A DNA stretch of 64,000 nucleotides from UBA6019 sp035535055 (lineage in GTDB: Bacteria > Chloroflexota > Dormibacteria > Dormibacterales > Dormibacteraceae), in the NCBI GenBank assembly GCA_035535055.1, contig DATLQT010000058.1:7181-71180 (forward strand). The letters are read 5' to 3'. Each line of letters starts with the position of its first letter. Positions within the stretch are counted from its first letter, which is position 1. The translations under genes and the position numbers were made by a program. The notes below the pieces were generated by a model. The model was given only the letters and a program-made list of their open reading frames with translations. It made no database searches and was not told where the DNA came from. Positions 1 through 8,022 of this stretch are shown piece after piece.

Positions 1-999
1 GCCAACGGGGCCTACAACTGGTACAGCGGACAGACCCAGCCGGTATCCAGCCATTCGGTGAAGGTCGCCTTCAAGATCACCAACGGCGAGACCAGCACCG
101 AGATCGGCGATGACCTCCTGGCCAAGGGCCTGATCCGCAGCAGCGAGGTGTGGACGGTCTACGTCCGCCTCAACAACCTTGCGCCGAGCTTGGAGGCGGG
201 CGACTACACGCTGGACAGGAGCTGGAGCATGGCGCAGATCGCGGCGGCCCTCCAGCACGGCAACGTCGCCCAGTTCAGCTTCACCATCCCCGAGGGCTAC
301 ACCATCGGCCGGACCGCGCAGAAATGGGCGGCCGAGGGCCACGGGACGGCACAGGACTACATCGACGCCGCCAACCCGGCCAAATGGCAGTCCTACGACT
401 TCGTCGCCCAGCGGCCGAAGGTGGCCGGGAGGGCCGACGACCTCGAGGGCTACCTGCTGCCGCAGACTTACTCGCTGAACAAGAACGCTCCCGCGTCCGA
501 CCTGGTGCGAGCCCAGCTCGACCAGTTCCAACAGCTGATGACCGCCGACGTCCGGGCGAAGGCGAAGGCGGAGGGGTTCAGCCTCGACCAGCTGGTGACG
601 CTGGCGTCGATGGTCGACCGCGAGGTGCAGTCGGACCCGGACCGGGCGATCGTCTGCGGGATCATGATGAACCGCCTCGCCATCAACAACGCCCTCGACG
701 TCGACGCCACCGTCCTCTTCGCGCTGGGCAGGACCTCCGGCGCCCAGGACCTGAGCCAGGCCGACCTCCAGGCGGCCGCCGGGTCGCCCTACGACACCTA
801 TACGCATCCCGGCCTGCCGCCCGGCCCGATCTCAAATCCCGGCACGGCGGCGCTCCAGGCCTGCGTCAGCCCGCAGCAGCGCGATCAGCACTACATCTTC
901 TACTTCGCGGACTGCAACGGCCACACCCACTTCGCCCAGACCGAGGCCCAGTTCGAGGGCCAGATCAAGCAATTCGGCGTCGTCGGCAACGGCTGCTAG
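1..999 (+). CDS. mltG: Endolytic murein transglycosylase MltG (5' end outside window)
   Basis: The frame is open from base 1, so the true start and the N-terminal membrane anchor lie upstream; the GTG at 58 is internal. MltG cleaves nascent glycan strands at the membrane and is thought to set chain length. Visible family motifs in order are the LysM-like start VAFKITNGETSTEI, EGYLLPQTY, LASMVDRE (family catalytic glutamate in this segment), NRLAINNALDVDATV, and PYDTYTHPGLPPGPI, followed by a C-terminal YIFYFADCNGHTHF. The stop is 12 bp before aroE, so the two probably share a transcript. Confidence 0.95.
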   Translation, partial: ANGAYNWYSGQTQPVSSHSVKVAFKITNGETSTEIGDDLLAKGLIRSSEVWTVYVRLNNLAPSLEAGDYTLDRSWSMAQIAAALQHGNVAQFSFTIPEGYTIGRTAQKWAAEGHGTAQDYIDAANPAKWQSYDFVAQRPKVAGRADDLEGYLLPQTYSLNKNAPASDLVRAQLDQFQQLMTADVRAKAKAEGFSLDQLVTLASMVDREVQSDPDRAIVCGIMMNRLAINNALDVDATVLFALGRTSGAQDLSQADLQAAAGSPYDTYTHPGLPPGPISNPGTAALQACVSPQQRDQHYIFYFADCNGHTHFAQTEAQFEGQIKQFGVVGNGC

Positions 1000-1011
1000 C
1001 CGGCGCGGTAG

Positions 1012-1740
1012 ATGCTGGTAGGGCTCCTCGGACACCACATCGGCTACTCGGCCAGCCCGGCGATGCAGAACGCCGGCTTCCGGGCGGCGGGGCTGACCGA
1101 GTGGACGTTCGAGCTCTTCGACGTGGCCCCCGAGGAGCTGCCACAGGCCGTCTCGGCGCTTCGCCTGGCCGGCCGGGCGGGCGCCAACGTCACGATCCCG
1201 CACAAGCTGGCCGTGATGCCGCTCCTCGACGAGCTCGAGCCGCTCGCGGCCGAGGCCGGCGCGGTCAACCTGATCCGGCGGGACGGCGAGAGGCTGGTCG
1301 GCGGCAACACCGACATCGCGGGCGTCGAGGTCGCCCTGAAGGAGGTCGGCTGGAACGGCGGTAGGGCCCTGATCCTGGGCCGCGGAGGCTCAGCCAAGGC
1401 GGCGGCGGTCGCGCTCCGGGGCTCGGAGGTCGAGATGGTCGGCCGGGACCGCTGGGACCAGCGGGGCGAGCTCTCGCGAGCCGCCGACTTGGTCGTCAAC
1501 TGTACCCCTCTCGGTCGCGATGGAGAGTCCGTGATCCGGCCGGCCGACCTGCCGCGGCGGGCCGTGATCGACCTCGTCTACGTGCGCGGCGGCACGCCGC
1601 TGGTCGCGGCCGCCCGGGCTGCCGGCCTGCCGGCCAGCGATGGCTGGACCATCCTCCTCGCCCAGGGGGCCGCCAGCTTCAATGCCTGGACGGGTCTCGC
1701 CGCGCCGGTCGAGGCGATGCGTGAGGCTCTCGCCCGATGA
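1012..1740 (+). CDS. aroE: Shikimate dehydrogenase
   Basis: Reduces 3-dehydroshikimate to shikimate with NADPH in the cytoplasm. The N-terminal shikimate site reads GYSASPAMQNAGF. The catalytic pair is Lys65 in NVTIPHK and Asp101 in NTDIAG. A glycine-rich cofactor loop (GRGGSAK) follows, then VNCTPLGRDGES and the C-terminal LLAQGAASFNAWTG. At 242 residues it is a little shorter than the usual 270 or so. It starts with ATG and its stop overlaps the next start as ATGA, which implies translational coupling with the prepilin peptidase gene. It opens an operon-like run of shikimate genes. Confidence 0.95.
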   Translation: MLVGLLGHHIGYSASPAMQNAGFRAAGLTEWTFELFDVAPEELPQAVSALRLAGRAGANVTIPHKLAVMPLLDELEPLAAEAGAVNLIRRDGERLVGGNTDIAGVEVALKEVGWNGGRALILGRGGSAKAAAVALRGSEVEMVGRDRWDQRGELSRAADLVVNCTPLGRDGESVIRPADLPRRAVIDLVYVRGGTPLVAAARAAGLPASDGWTILLAQGAASFNAWTGLAAPVEAMREALAR

Positions 1741-2396
1741 CGCTCTCCTTCGCACCACTGGTCGCCGCCGGCTGGGGCGTCTGCGGGTTTGCGGCCGGCT
1801 TCGGCATCCGACGCCTCTCGGTCTGGCTGTGCCGGCTCGAGGAGTTGGAGTACGGCTCGCGCGCCTGGCAGACCTGGGGCCCGCCGATCCTGGCGGCGCT
1901 GCTCTTCGCGGCCTTCGGCTACCGCTTCGGCGCAGACTACCTGCTGCTGGTCAAGAGCCTTTGGGTCGCGGTCTTGGTCCAGGTCATCTTCTTCGACGCC
2001 GAGCACCGCCTGATCCTCGACCGAGTCATGGTTCCGGCGATGATCGCGGCGCTCGTCCTGAGCTTCGTCACGCCAGGTCTCGGCTTCCTGCCGAGCCTCC
2101 TGACCGGTCTCGGCGCCGGCCTGCTCTTCCTGCTCCTGGCGCTGGCCGGGTCCTTCTTCTTCGGTGCCGACGCGCTCGGCTTCGGCGACGTGAAGCTGGT
2201 TGCCTTCATTGGCCTAATTGTTGGCGTCCACGACTTCGCCATCGTCACCGCCCTATTCCTGGGCGTCCTCTTTGCAGGCGTGGTCTCCCTGCTGCTGGTC
2301 ATCTTCAGAGTCTTGACGATGAAGTCCGGAATCCCTTACGGGCCATTCTTGGCCGCGGGCGCGCTGGTGGTCCTGTACCAGCTGGGCGCAAAATAG
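1737..2396 (+). CDS. A24-family prepilin peptidase (short form)
   Basis: Polytopic membrane aspartic protease of the type IV prepilin peptidase family, which removes the leader of prepilin-like proteins. The two catalytic aspartates are visible: Asp87 in FFDAEHR and Asp151 in GFGDVK. The cytoplasmic zinc-binding methyltransferase domain with paired CxxC motifs, present in PilD, is absent, so this 219-residue form resembles CpaA/TadV-type peptidases. No pilin gene lies in the window, so its substrates are unknown. It sits between aroE and the PH-domain gene with a 4-nt overlap upstream. Confidence 0.88.
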   Translation: MTLSFAPLVAAGWGVCGFAAGFGIRRLSVWLCRLEELEYGSRAWQTWGPPILAALLFAAFGYRFGADYLLLVKSLWVAVLVQVIFFDAEHRLILDRVMVPAMIAALVLSFVTPGLGFLPSLLTGLGAGLLFLLLALAGSFFFGADALGFGDVKLVAFIGLIVGVHDFAIVTALFLGVLFAGVVSLLLVIFRVLTMKSGIPYGPFLAAGALVVLYQLGAK

Positions 2397-2402
2397 CCCC
2401 TC

Positions 2403-2915
2403 ATGAGCGAGGAGCTGATGCCGGGCGAAAGCCTGGTCCTGAAGGAGCGCCAGCACTGGGTCGTCATGATCCGTCCCCTGCTGCTGCCCATCGCGCTGGT
2501 GGTGCTCGCCCTGGCCGCGGACTTCCTCGACATCATCCCGACCGACTTCCGCTTGATCGCAACCCTCGCGATGGTTGCCATCCTGGGCCTGGCGCTGATC
2601 CTGGTCTGGATCCGCTGGAGCTCGCGCAGCTTCACCATCACCGACCGCCGGGTAATCCTCGACACCGGCATCTTCAGCCGCAGCTCGAAGGTCATCTCCC
2701 TCGACCGGGTGCAGGACATCTCCACCAAGCAGAGCCTCCTCGGCAGGATGCTCGGATACGGCCGGATCGAGATCGACTCCGCCGGCGCCGCGGGCGCCGA
2801 GGTGCTCGCGGCGCTGCCCAGCCCGGGACGCTTCCGAGATGCCGTCTTCGCCGAGGCAGAGAACCTTCGCAACCAGGGCGCCAGTCCACCCTCGCCTCCG
2901 GCGGCGGCGGTCTAG
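2403..2915 (+). CDS. Bacterial PH-domain (bPH2) membrane protein
   Basis: 170 residues. Two hydrophobic segments (about residues 22-42 and 48-68) are followed by a bPH2-type domain with the pattern FTITDRRVILDTGIFSR and ISLDRVQDISTKQSLLGRMLGYG, typical of the former DUF304/YdbS group. The tail is Pro/Ala-rich. The biochemical role of this family is not established. It lies 6 bp after the prepilin peptidase stop and 6 bp before aroC, so it is cotranscribed with the shikimate genes without an evident functional link. Confidence 0.85.
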   Translation: MSEELMPGESLVLKERQHWVVMIRPLLLPIALVVLALAADFLDIIPTDFRLIATLAMVAILGLALILVWIRWSSRSFTITDRRVILDTGIFSRSSKVISLDRVQDISTKQSLLGRMLGYGRIEIDSAGAAGAEVLAALPSPGRFRDAVFAEAENLRNQGASPPSPPAAAV

Positions 2916-2921
2916 GGGATC

Positions 2922-4082
2922 GTGTCCAGCCTCCGGTGGTTCACGGCCGGCGAGTCCCACGGCCCGCAGTTGACAGTCCTCATCGAGGGGTTGCCAGCGG
3001 GCCTGGAAATCTCGCCCGACGACCTCCGCCGTGACCTCGGCCGGCGGCAGGGCGGCCACGGCCGCGGCGACCGCCAGAAGATCGAGGTCGACGCCGGCCG
3101 CTTCGTCGGAGGAGTGCGTGGCGGCTTCACGATCGGGAGCCCGGTGGCCGTCGTGCTCGAAAACCGCGACCACGCCAACTGGACGGCCGAGATGACGCCG
3201 TTGAAAGAGGGCTTCGCGCCCAAGCCGGTCACCCGGCTCCGACCCGGCCACGCCGACCTGGCGGGCGTCCTCAAGTACGGCCACGACGACATCCGTAACG
3301 TCCTCGAGCGCTCCAGCGCCCGTGAGACCGCATCCCGCGTGGCCGCCGGCGCGATCGCCCGGCGCCTTCTCGCCGCGTTCGAGGTCGAGATCCTGAGCTT
3401 TACCCAGTCGATCGGAGAGGTGGAGGTCCCCTACGAGGCGGTGGACGTCGACACGGTTCGACTGGAGGATGTCGAGGAGTCGGCGGTACGCTGTCCCGAC
3501 CCGCGGGCGTCGGAGCGGATGATCGCCGCCATCGACGAGGCCGGGGAGCGAGGTGACACCCTGGGCGGCACTTTCCGGGTCATCGCGCGCGGACTGCCGC
3601 CGGGGCTCGGCAGCTACGTCCACTGGGACCGCAAGCTTGACGCCCGGCTGGCGATGGCCATCGTCAGCATCAACGCGGTCAAGGGCGTCGACTTCGGCGC
3701 CGGCTTCGAGGGATCGCGGCGGCCGGGCTCGCAGTTCCACGACGAGATCGACCACCGGGAAGGCCGCTACCGCCACCTGAGCAACCGCGCCGGCGGCATC
3801 ACGGGTGGGATGACCAACGGCGAACCGATCGATCTCCGGGTGGCGTTGAAGCCGATCTCGACCATGAAGAAGCCCCTCCAGTCGGTCGACCTCCGCAGCA
3901 AGCAGAAGGTCGAGGCCCACTACGAGCGCTCCGACGTGTGCGTGGTGCCGGCGGCCGGCGTGATCGGCGAGGCGATGGTCGCCCTGACCTTGGCGGACGC
4001 CTTCCTGGAGAAGTTCGGAGGCGATTCGATGGCCGAGATCGCGCGCAACCACAAGGCCTTCATTGAGTCGATCGCCGGCTAG
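2922..4082 (+). CDS. aroC: Chorismate synthase
   Basis: Converts EPSP to chorismate using reduced FMN. It starts at GTG 2922 with SSLRWFTAGESHG, the hallmark N-terminus, and contains GRRQGGHGRGDR, RPGHADLAG and RSSARETASRVAAGA, then NRAGGITGGMTNGEP and the C-terminal DVCVVPAAGVIGEAM. Length 386 is normal. It overlaps the shikimate kinase start by 20 bp. Confidence 0.97.
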   Translation: MSSLRWFTAGESHGPQLTVLIEGLPAGLEISPDDLRRDLGRRQGGHGRGDRQKIEVDAGRFVGGVRGGFTIGSPVAVVLENRDHANWTAEMTPLKEGFAPKPVTRLRPGHADLAGVLKYGHDDIRNVLERSSARETASRVAAGAIARRLLAAFEVEILSFTQSIGEVEVPYEAVDVDTVRLEDVEESAVRCPDPRASERMIAAIDEAGERGDTLGGTFRVIARGLPPGLGSYVHWDRKLDARLAMAIVSINAVKGVDFGAGFEGSRRPGSQFHDEIDHREGRYRHLSNRAGGITGGMTNGEPIDLRVALKPISTMKKPLQSVDLRSKQKVEAHYERSDVCVVPAAGVIGEAMVALTLADAFLEKFGGDSMAEIARNHKAFIESIAG

Positions 4083-4578
4083 GCCCAATGCGAGGCCGAT
4101 CGCGATCGCGGGCTTCATGGGAGCGGGGAAGAGCGCCGTCGCCTTCGCCGCCGCCGCGGTCACCGGCCGGACGGCGGTCGATCTCGACCGCGTCGTCGAG
4201 CACAGCGCCGGGCGCTCGATAGCGCGGATCTGGGAAGCCGAGGGTGAGGCCGGCTTCCGGCGGCGGGAGCTGGCGGCGCTGAGAGAGCAGCTGCTCGGTC
4301 CGGTCGTCATCGCGCTCGGGGGTGGAGCGCTGAGCGATGACGAGGCCTGGGACTTGATCAAGCAGGAGGCCTTCTCGGTCTGGCTCGACGCGCCGCTCGA
4401 CCTCCTCTGGCTGCGCGCGGGAAAGGATCCGAGCCGACCCCTGGCACAGGACCGAGAGGCCTTCGAGACGCTCTTCGAGTCACGCCGGGCACGCTATTCC
4501 GAGTGCGACCACCGCCTCGACGCCACCCGCCCGGTGGTGGACCTGGCGGAGGAGGTCGCGCGGCTGTGCGGCGGGTAG
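4063..4578 (+). CDS. aroK: Shikimate kinase
   Basis: Phosphorylates shikimate at the 3-OH with ATP. The P-loop is GFMGAGKS; the shikimate-binding Asp is in DLDRVVE and the Arg in GFRRRE; ALGGGAL forms the second substrate loop. The start is TTG 4063, inside the end of aroC. The next in-frame ATG falls within the P-loop and cannot be the start. 171 residues, normal for the family. It overlaps aroB by 13 bp. Confidence 0.93.
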   Translation: MSRSPARPNARPIAIAGFMGAGKSAVAFAAAAVTGRTAVDLDRVVEHSAGRSIARIWEAEGEAGFRRRELAALREQLLGPVVIALGGGALSDDEAWDLIKQEAFSVWLDAPLDLLWLRAGKDPSRPLAQDREAFETLFESRRARYSECDHRLDATRPVVDLAEEVARLCGG

Positions 4579-5564
4579 AGGTCTCCATCCCGGGAAGCCC
4601 ATACCCGGTCGTGGTCGGGTCGGGCGCGGTGAGCGAGCTGGAGGGGTACCTGACGGGCCAGACCGTCGTCGTGGCCGATCCGGCCGCCGGCGACCGAATC
4701 GACCTCGACCTGCCCGTGATCGAGATCAGGGGTGGCGAGGGCGCCAAGACGATGGCCGGGGTCGAGCATCTCATCGCCGAGCTCGAACGTCACCGGGTCG
4801 GCCGCGACGGGACGGTGGTCGCGGTGGGCGGCGGCAGCATCGGCGACCTGGCCGGCTTCGCCGCCTCCGTCTGGCAGCGCGGGGTTGCAGTGGTGCAGGT
4901 GCCGACAACCCTGCTGGCGATGGTGGACAGCTCGATCGGGGGCAAGACGGGGGTCAACACCGCCACGGCCAAGAACTCGATCGGTACCTTCTGGCAGCCG
5001 CGAGCGGTTCTCGCCGATCTCCGCTACCTGGATACGCTGCCTCCCGAGCAGATGGAGAGCGGTTGGGCGGAGGTGGTGAAGTACGCCATGACCCTGGACC
5101 CCGACCTGGGCGGACTGGAGGACCTGGAGGAGGTCGTCGAGCGGAGCGCGCTCTGCAAGGCCGCGGTGGTGGCCGCCGACGAGCGCGAGGCCGGCCTTCG
5201 CGAAGTGCTGAACTACGGTCACACCGCCGGCCACGGCATCGAGGCGGCCAGTGGCTACCGGGTCTCCCACGGCAGGGCCGTCGCCTGGGGAATGCGGGTC
5301 GCCGTCGGCATTTCCGCCAGGCTGGGGCTCTGCGACCCGCACCTGGCAGTGGAGCAGGACAGGCTCCTGGCCGGGCATGGCCTTCCGGGACCGGTTCCCG
5401 AGGTGACCGTCGAGGCGGTCCTCGCCGCCAGCCGATCGGACAAGAAGAGCCGCGCCGGCGAACGGCGCTGGGTCCTCCTCCGTGGGCGCGGCCGGCCCGA
5501 GCCGGGTCACAGTGTGCCGGAGGAGGTCGCCGCCGACGCCCTCGCTGAGATACTTCACCGCTGA
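4566..5564 (+). CDS. aroB: 3-Dehydroquinate synthase
   Basis: NAD- and metal-dependent cyclisation of DAHP to 3-dehydroquinate. I chose GTG 4566 because the product then begins VRRVEVSIPGSPYPVVVG, the usual AroB N-terminus, whereas upstream codons encode a Pro/Gly-rich shadow of aroK. Motifs: GGEGAKT, GGGSIGDLAGFAAS, VPTTLLAMVDSSIGGKTGVN, WAEVVKYAM, NYGHTAGHGIEA and the metal-ligand SHGRAVAWGM. 332 residues. It stops 1 nt before aroQ. Confidence 0.96.
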   Translation: MRRVEVSIPGSPYPVVVGSGAVSELEGYLTGQTVVVADPAAGDRIDLDLPVIEIRGGEGAKTMAGVEHLIAELERHRVGRDGTVVAVGGGSIGDLAGFAASVWQRGVAVVQVPTTLLAMVDSSIGGKTGVNTATAKNSIGTFWQPRAVLADLRYLDTLPPEQMESGWAEVVKYAMTLDPDLGGLEDLEEVVERSALCKAAVVAADEREAGLREVLNYGHTAGHGIEAASGYRVSHGRAVAWGMRVAVGISARLGLCDPHLAVEQDRLLAGHGLPGPVPEVTVEAVLAASRSDKKSRAGERRWVLLRGRGRPEPGHSVPEEVAADALAEILHR

Positions 5565-5565
5565 G

Positions 5566-6012
5566 ATGACAAGCGAAGCTCGGATCGTGGTCGCCAACGG
5601 CCCCAACCTGAACCTCCTCGGGACACGCGAGCCCGCCATCTACGGCACCGCGACGCTGGCCGACATCCAGGCCATGGTCGACGCCCGCGCCGCCGATCTC
5701 GGCTGGTCGGTCAGCTTCTTCCAGAGCAACCACGAGGGCGAGTTGATCGACCGGCTGCAGCGCGAGGGTCCGGGTGCGTTGGGCGTCGTTCTCAACCCCG
5801 CGGGCCTGACCCACACCTCGGTACCACTGGCCGATTGCATCCGCGCGATCCACCCGGTGCCGGTGATCGAGGTACACCTATCCAACCTCTTCGCCCGCGA
5901 GGAGTATCGCCACCGCAGCGTCACCGCAGGCGCCGCCCGTGGCGTCATCAGCGGCTTCGGAGGCCGCGGCTACATCCTCGCCATGGAGTACCTCAATGCT
6001 CTCAACGAATGA
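5566..6012 (+). CDS. aroQ: 3-Dehydroquinate dehydratase, type II
   Basis: Dehydrates 3-dehydroquinate by the anti-elimination route of the dodecameric type II enzyme. Start ATG 5566 directly follows the aroB stop. Motifs: NGPNLNLLGTREPAIYG (active-site Tyr), FFQSNHEGELID, NPAGLTHTS and EVHLSNLFAREEYRHRS. 148 residues, normal. The gene overlaps efp by 17 bp. With aroE, aroC, aroK and aroB it covers steps two to five plus the last one; DAHP synthase and aroA are not in the window. Confidence 0.95.
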   Translation: MTSEARIVVANGPNLNLLGTREPAIYGTATLADIQAMVDARAADLGWSVSFFQSNHEGELIDRLQREGPGALGVVLNPAGLTHTSVPLADCIRAIHPVPVIEVHLSNLFAREEYRHRSVTAGAARGVISGFGGRGYILAMEYLNALNE

Positions 6013-6553
6013 CTTTCGAGTCGGCTCGACCTTCGAGATGGACGGTAAGCTCGTCAGCGTCGTCGCTGTCGAGCACATCAAGATGGCCCGGGCCGGCGCC
6101 GTGATCAAGGCCAAGCTCCGCAACATCATCGACGGCGGGATCTACGAGCAGAGCTTCCGCTCGGGCGACAAGTACAAGGTCGTCCGGATCGAGAAGTCGG
6201 AGGCCACCTACCTCTACAACGAGGGCGACCTCTACCACTTCATGGACAGCGAGAGCTACGAGCAGGTGGCGCTCAACGGCGACCAGCTGGAGGGCGTCCT
6301 GCCCTTCCTGAAGGACGGCAACCCGGTCTCCGTCCTGCGCTACGAGGACCGGGTGATCGGCGTCGAGCTGCCAATCAACGTAGAGCTCCTGGTCACCCAG
6401 ACCGAGCCCGGCCTGCGCGGCGACACCGTCTCGGCCTCCTTTAAGCCGGCCAGAGTCGAGACCGGCGCCGCGGTCAACGTGCCCCTCTTCGTGAACCAGG
6501 GTGACGTGATCAAGATCGACACCCGCACCGGCGCCTACATGGAGCGCGTCTAG
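5996..6553 (+). CDS. efp: Translation elongation factor P
   Basis: Helps the ribosome make peptide bonds at polyproline stretches. Start ATG 5996 gives MLSTNDFRVGSTFEMDG; the longer reading overlaps aroQ and has no homology. Three beta-barrel domains are evident, with YLYNEGDLYHFMD in the middle and TEPGLRGDT near the end. The tip loop is unusual: the canonical KPGKG is replaced by KMARAG, so an Arg occupies the position of the modified Lys34. 185 residues. The coupling of efp to the aro operon through overlap resembles the aroQ-pepP-efp order of other bacteria. Confidence 0.95.
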   Translation: MLSTNDFRVGSTFEMDGKLVSVVAVEHIKMARAGAVIKAKLRNIIDGGIYEQSFRSGDKYKVVRIEKSEATYLYNEGDLYHFMDSESYEQVALNGDQLEGVLPFLKDGNPVSVLRYEDRVIGVELPINVELLVTQTEPGLRGDTVSASFKPARVETGAAVNVPLFVNQGDVIKIDTRTGAYMERV

Positions 6554-6608
6554 CCGGCCGGCGCCAAGGGCGGACGAGGCCCCGGTATTTCCCGGCACCC
6601 ACAGGGGT

Positions 6609-6614
6609 TAGGAT
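6609..6614 (+). promoter_or_regulatory. Candidate -10 box for the Asp23 gene
   Basis: TAGGAT matches the TAnnnT consensus and ends 7 nt before the ATG at 6622, so transcription would begin at or next to the start codon. No convincing -35 hexamer is seen. It lies in the 68-bp gap after efp, the only sizeable gap nearby. Confidence 0.4.
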
Positions 6615-6621
6615 TGCCTCC

Positions 6622-6996
6622 ATGTCGGAATCCGAGGTCGGGGAGCCGGAGCCAACCCAGGGGGGCGTCCGGGTCGCCAACGAGGTCATCGCCAGCATCG
6701 CGGCTATGGCAACCTGCGAGGTCGACGGTGTGGCCGGGATGGACGAGGCCAACGCGCGCCACTTCGGCGACTGGTTGAGCCGGCAGTCGGCCCACCGCGG
6801 GGTCCGAGTCCGGGTGGACGCAGAGCGTGCAATCCACCTCGAGGTATTCCTTCAGGTGGCGTCCTCGGCGGTGGTCCCGGGGGTCGCCGAGGCCGTGCAG
6901 GGAAACGTGGTGGAGGCGGTCGAGAGGATGCTCGGCCTGGAGGTCGCGGCGGTGGACGTGTTCGTCTCCAGCGTGGCCTTCCCGGTCACGGCCTGA
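6622..6996 (+). CDS. Asp23/Gls24 family protein
   Basis: 124 residues with the Asp23 fold signature: GGVRVANEVIASIAAMATCEVDGVAGM near the N-terminus, RGVRVRVDAERAIHLEV in the middle, and VAAVDVFVSSVAF at the end. Members are cell-envelope or stress-associated and often sit directly before nusB, as here; the molecular role is not firmly known. The acidic N-terminal tail (SESEVGEPEPTQ) is probably disordered. It likely heads the nusB-recN transcript. Confidence 0.88.
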   Translation: MSESEVGEPEPTQGGVRVANEVIASIAAMATCEVDGVAGMDEANARHFGDWLSRQSAHRGVRVRVDAERAIHLEVFLQVASSAVVPGVAEAVQGNVVEAVERMLGLEVAAVDVFVSSVAFPVTA

Positions 6997-7014
6997 CCTT
7001 CGCGCGGTTCCAGG

Positions 7015-7428
7015 TTGGGGCGACGCCACCAGGCCCGGGAGCTGGCCTTAAAGGTCCTGTTCGAGCTGGAGAGCGACCCCAAGGACGCGGCTGACGTGCT
7101 GCGCTACCGGGCCGGCGAGGAGGCCGCCGACCCCGACATCGAGCGGTTCGCCACCAACCTCGTGGCCGGCGTCGAGCAGCACCGCGAAAAGCTCGACGAG
7201 CTGATCGCCTCCGCTTCGCAGAACTGGCGTCTCGACCAGATGGCCAAGGTGGACCGCATCATCCTGCGGATCGCCGCCTACGAGATCGCAGTCGCCCACG
7301 ACGTGCCGGTCCGCGCCGCGATCAACGAATCGATCGAGCTTGCCAAGACCTTTTCCGGCGACGAGGCCGGGCGCTTTGTCAACGGCGTGTTGGGCAAAAT
7401 CGCCTCCACCGAGGCCGCCAATGGCTGA
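7015..7428 (+). CDS. nusB: Transcription antitermination factor NusB
   Basis: RNA-binding partner of S10 in rRNA antitermination. Starts at TTG 7015 with GRRHQARELALKVLFELE, the standard NusB N-terminus. The C-terminal half contains KVDRIILRIAAYEI, PVRAAINESIELAKTFS and GRFVNGVLGKIA. 137 residues, all-helical. It overlaps xseB by 8 bp. Confidence 0.95.
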   Translation: MGRRHQARELALKVLFELESDPKDAADVLRYRAGEEAADPDIERFATNLVAGVEQHREKLDELIASASQNWRLDQMAKVDRIILRIAAYEIAVAHDVPVRAAINESIELAKTFSGDEAGRFVNGVLGKIASTEAANG

Positions 7429-7600
7429 GCCCGGCGTCGACCAGCTCCTCGACGACCTCGAGAAGGTGATCGCCCGGCTGGCCGAGGCGCGGGAGCCGAT
7501 CGAGGAGCTCGTGGTCGCCTACGAGCACGGCATCCGGATTCTTGCCGAGGCCGAGGCCCGGTTGGCGAAGCTGTCCGAGACGGCGGCCCTCCCGGGGTGA
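7421..7600 (+). CDS. xseB: Exodeoxyribonuclease VII small subunit
   Basis: 59 residues beginning at ATG 7421 within the end of nusB. The pattern VDQLLDDLEKVIARLA followed by YEHGIRILAEAEARLAKL is the XseB helical hairpin that binds the C-terminus of XseA. The large subunit xseA, normally the immediate upstream gene, is not here, so it must lie elsewhere or be missing. The stop overlaps the next start as GTGA. Confidence 0.85.
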   Translation: MAEPGVDQLLDDLEKVIARLAEAREPIEELVVAYEHGIRILAEAEARLAKLSETAALPG

Positions 7601-8022
7601 GCTGGCGCTACATCGTCCTGCCGCTGGTCGCCTGGGCCGTCGCCCAGCTGACCAAGGTGCTCCGCGACTCGGTGCGGCGCCGCCGCCTCTACCTGCGCGG
7701 GCTGACCGAGATGGGCGGCATGCCGAGCTCCCACAGCGCGATGGTCATGGGGCTCACGGCGACCATCGGCCGCTTTAACGGCATCACCTCCCCGGTCTTC
7801 GCCCTCGCGCTTATCTTCTCCTTCGTGGTGATGTACGACGCCGCCGGCGTGCGCCGGGCGGCGGGTCGCCAGGCTGCGCTCCTCAACCGCCTGGTGGACG
7901 ACCTGTTCAGCCAGAGGGGGGTCAAGGAGGAGCAGCTTCGCGAGCTGCTCGGCCACACCCCGGTGGAGGTCCTCGCCGGGGCCGCACTCGGCATCGCGGT
8001 CGGCGTCCTCTTCCCGGCGTGA
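7597..8022 (+). CDS. Divergent PAP2-family (DUF212) membrane protein
   Basis: 141 residues with three or four hydrophobic segments and the family motif MGGMPSSHSAMV, related to acid phosphatase/vanadium haloperoxidase active sites. VRRAAGRQA and LGHTPVEVLAGAALGI follow, as in other members. Substrate unknown; a phosphatase role on a lipid or isoprenoid phosphate is plausible but unproven. GTG start overlaps the xseB stop, and the stop overlaps the tlyA start (GTGA). Confidence 0.85.
   Translation: MSWRYIVLPLVAWAVAQLTKVLRDSVRRRRLYLRGLTEMGGMPSSHSAMVMGLTATIGRFNGITSPVFALALIFSFVVMYDAAGVRRAAGRQAALLNRLVDDLFSQRGVKEEQLRELLGHTPVEVLAGAALGIAVGVLFPA

Noticed and set aside
2253..4361. A 702-codon minus-strand frame opposite the PH-domain gene and aroC
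   Set aside because: Shadow of confidently identified genes; no motif or ribosome-binding site.
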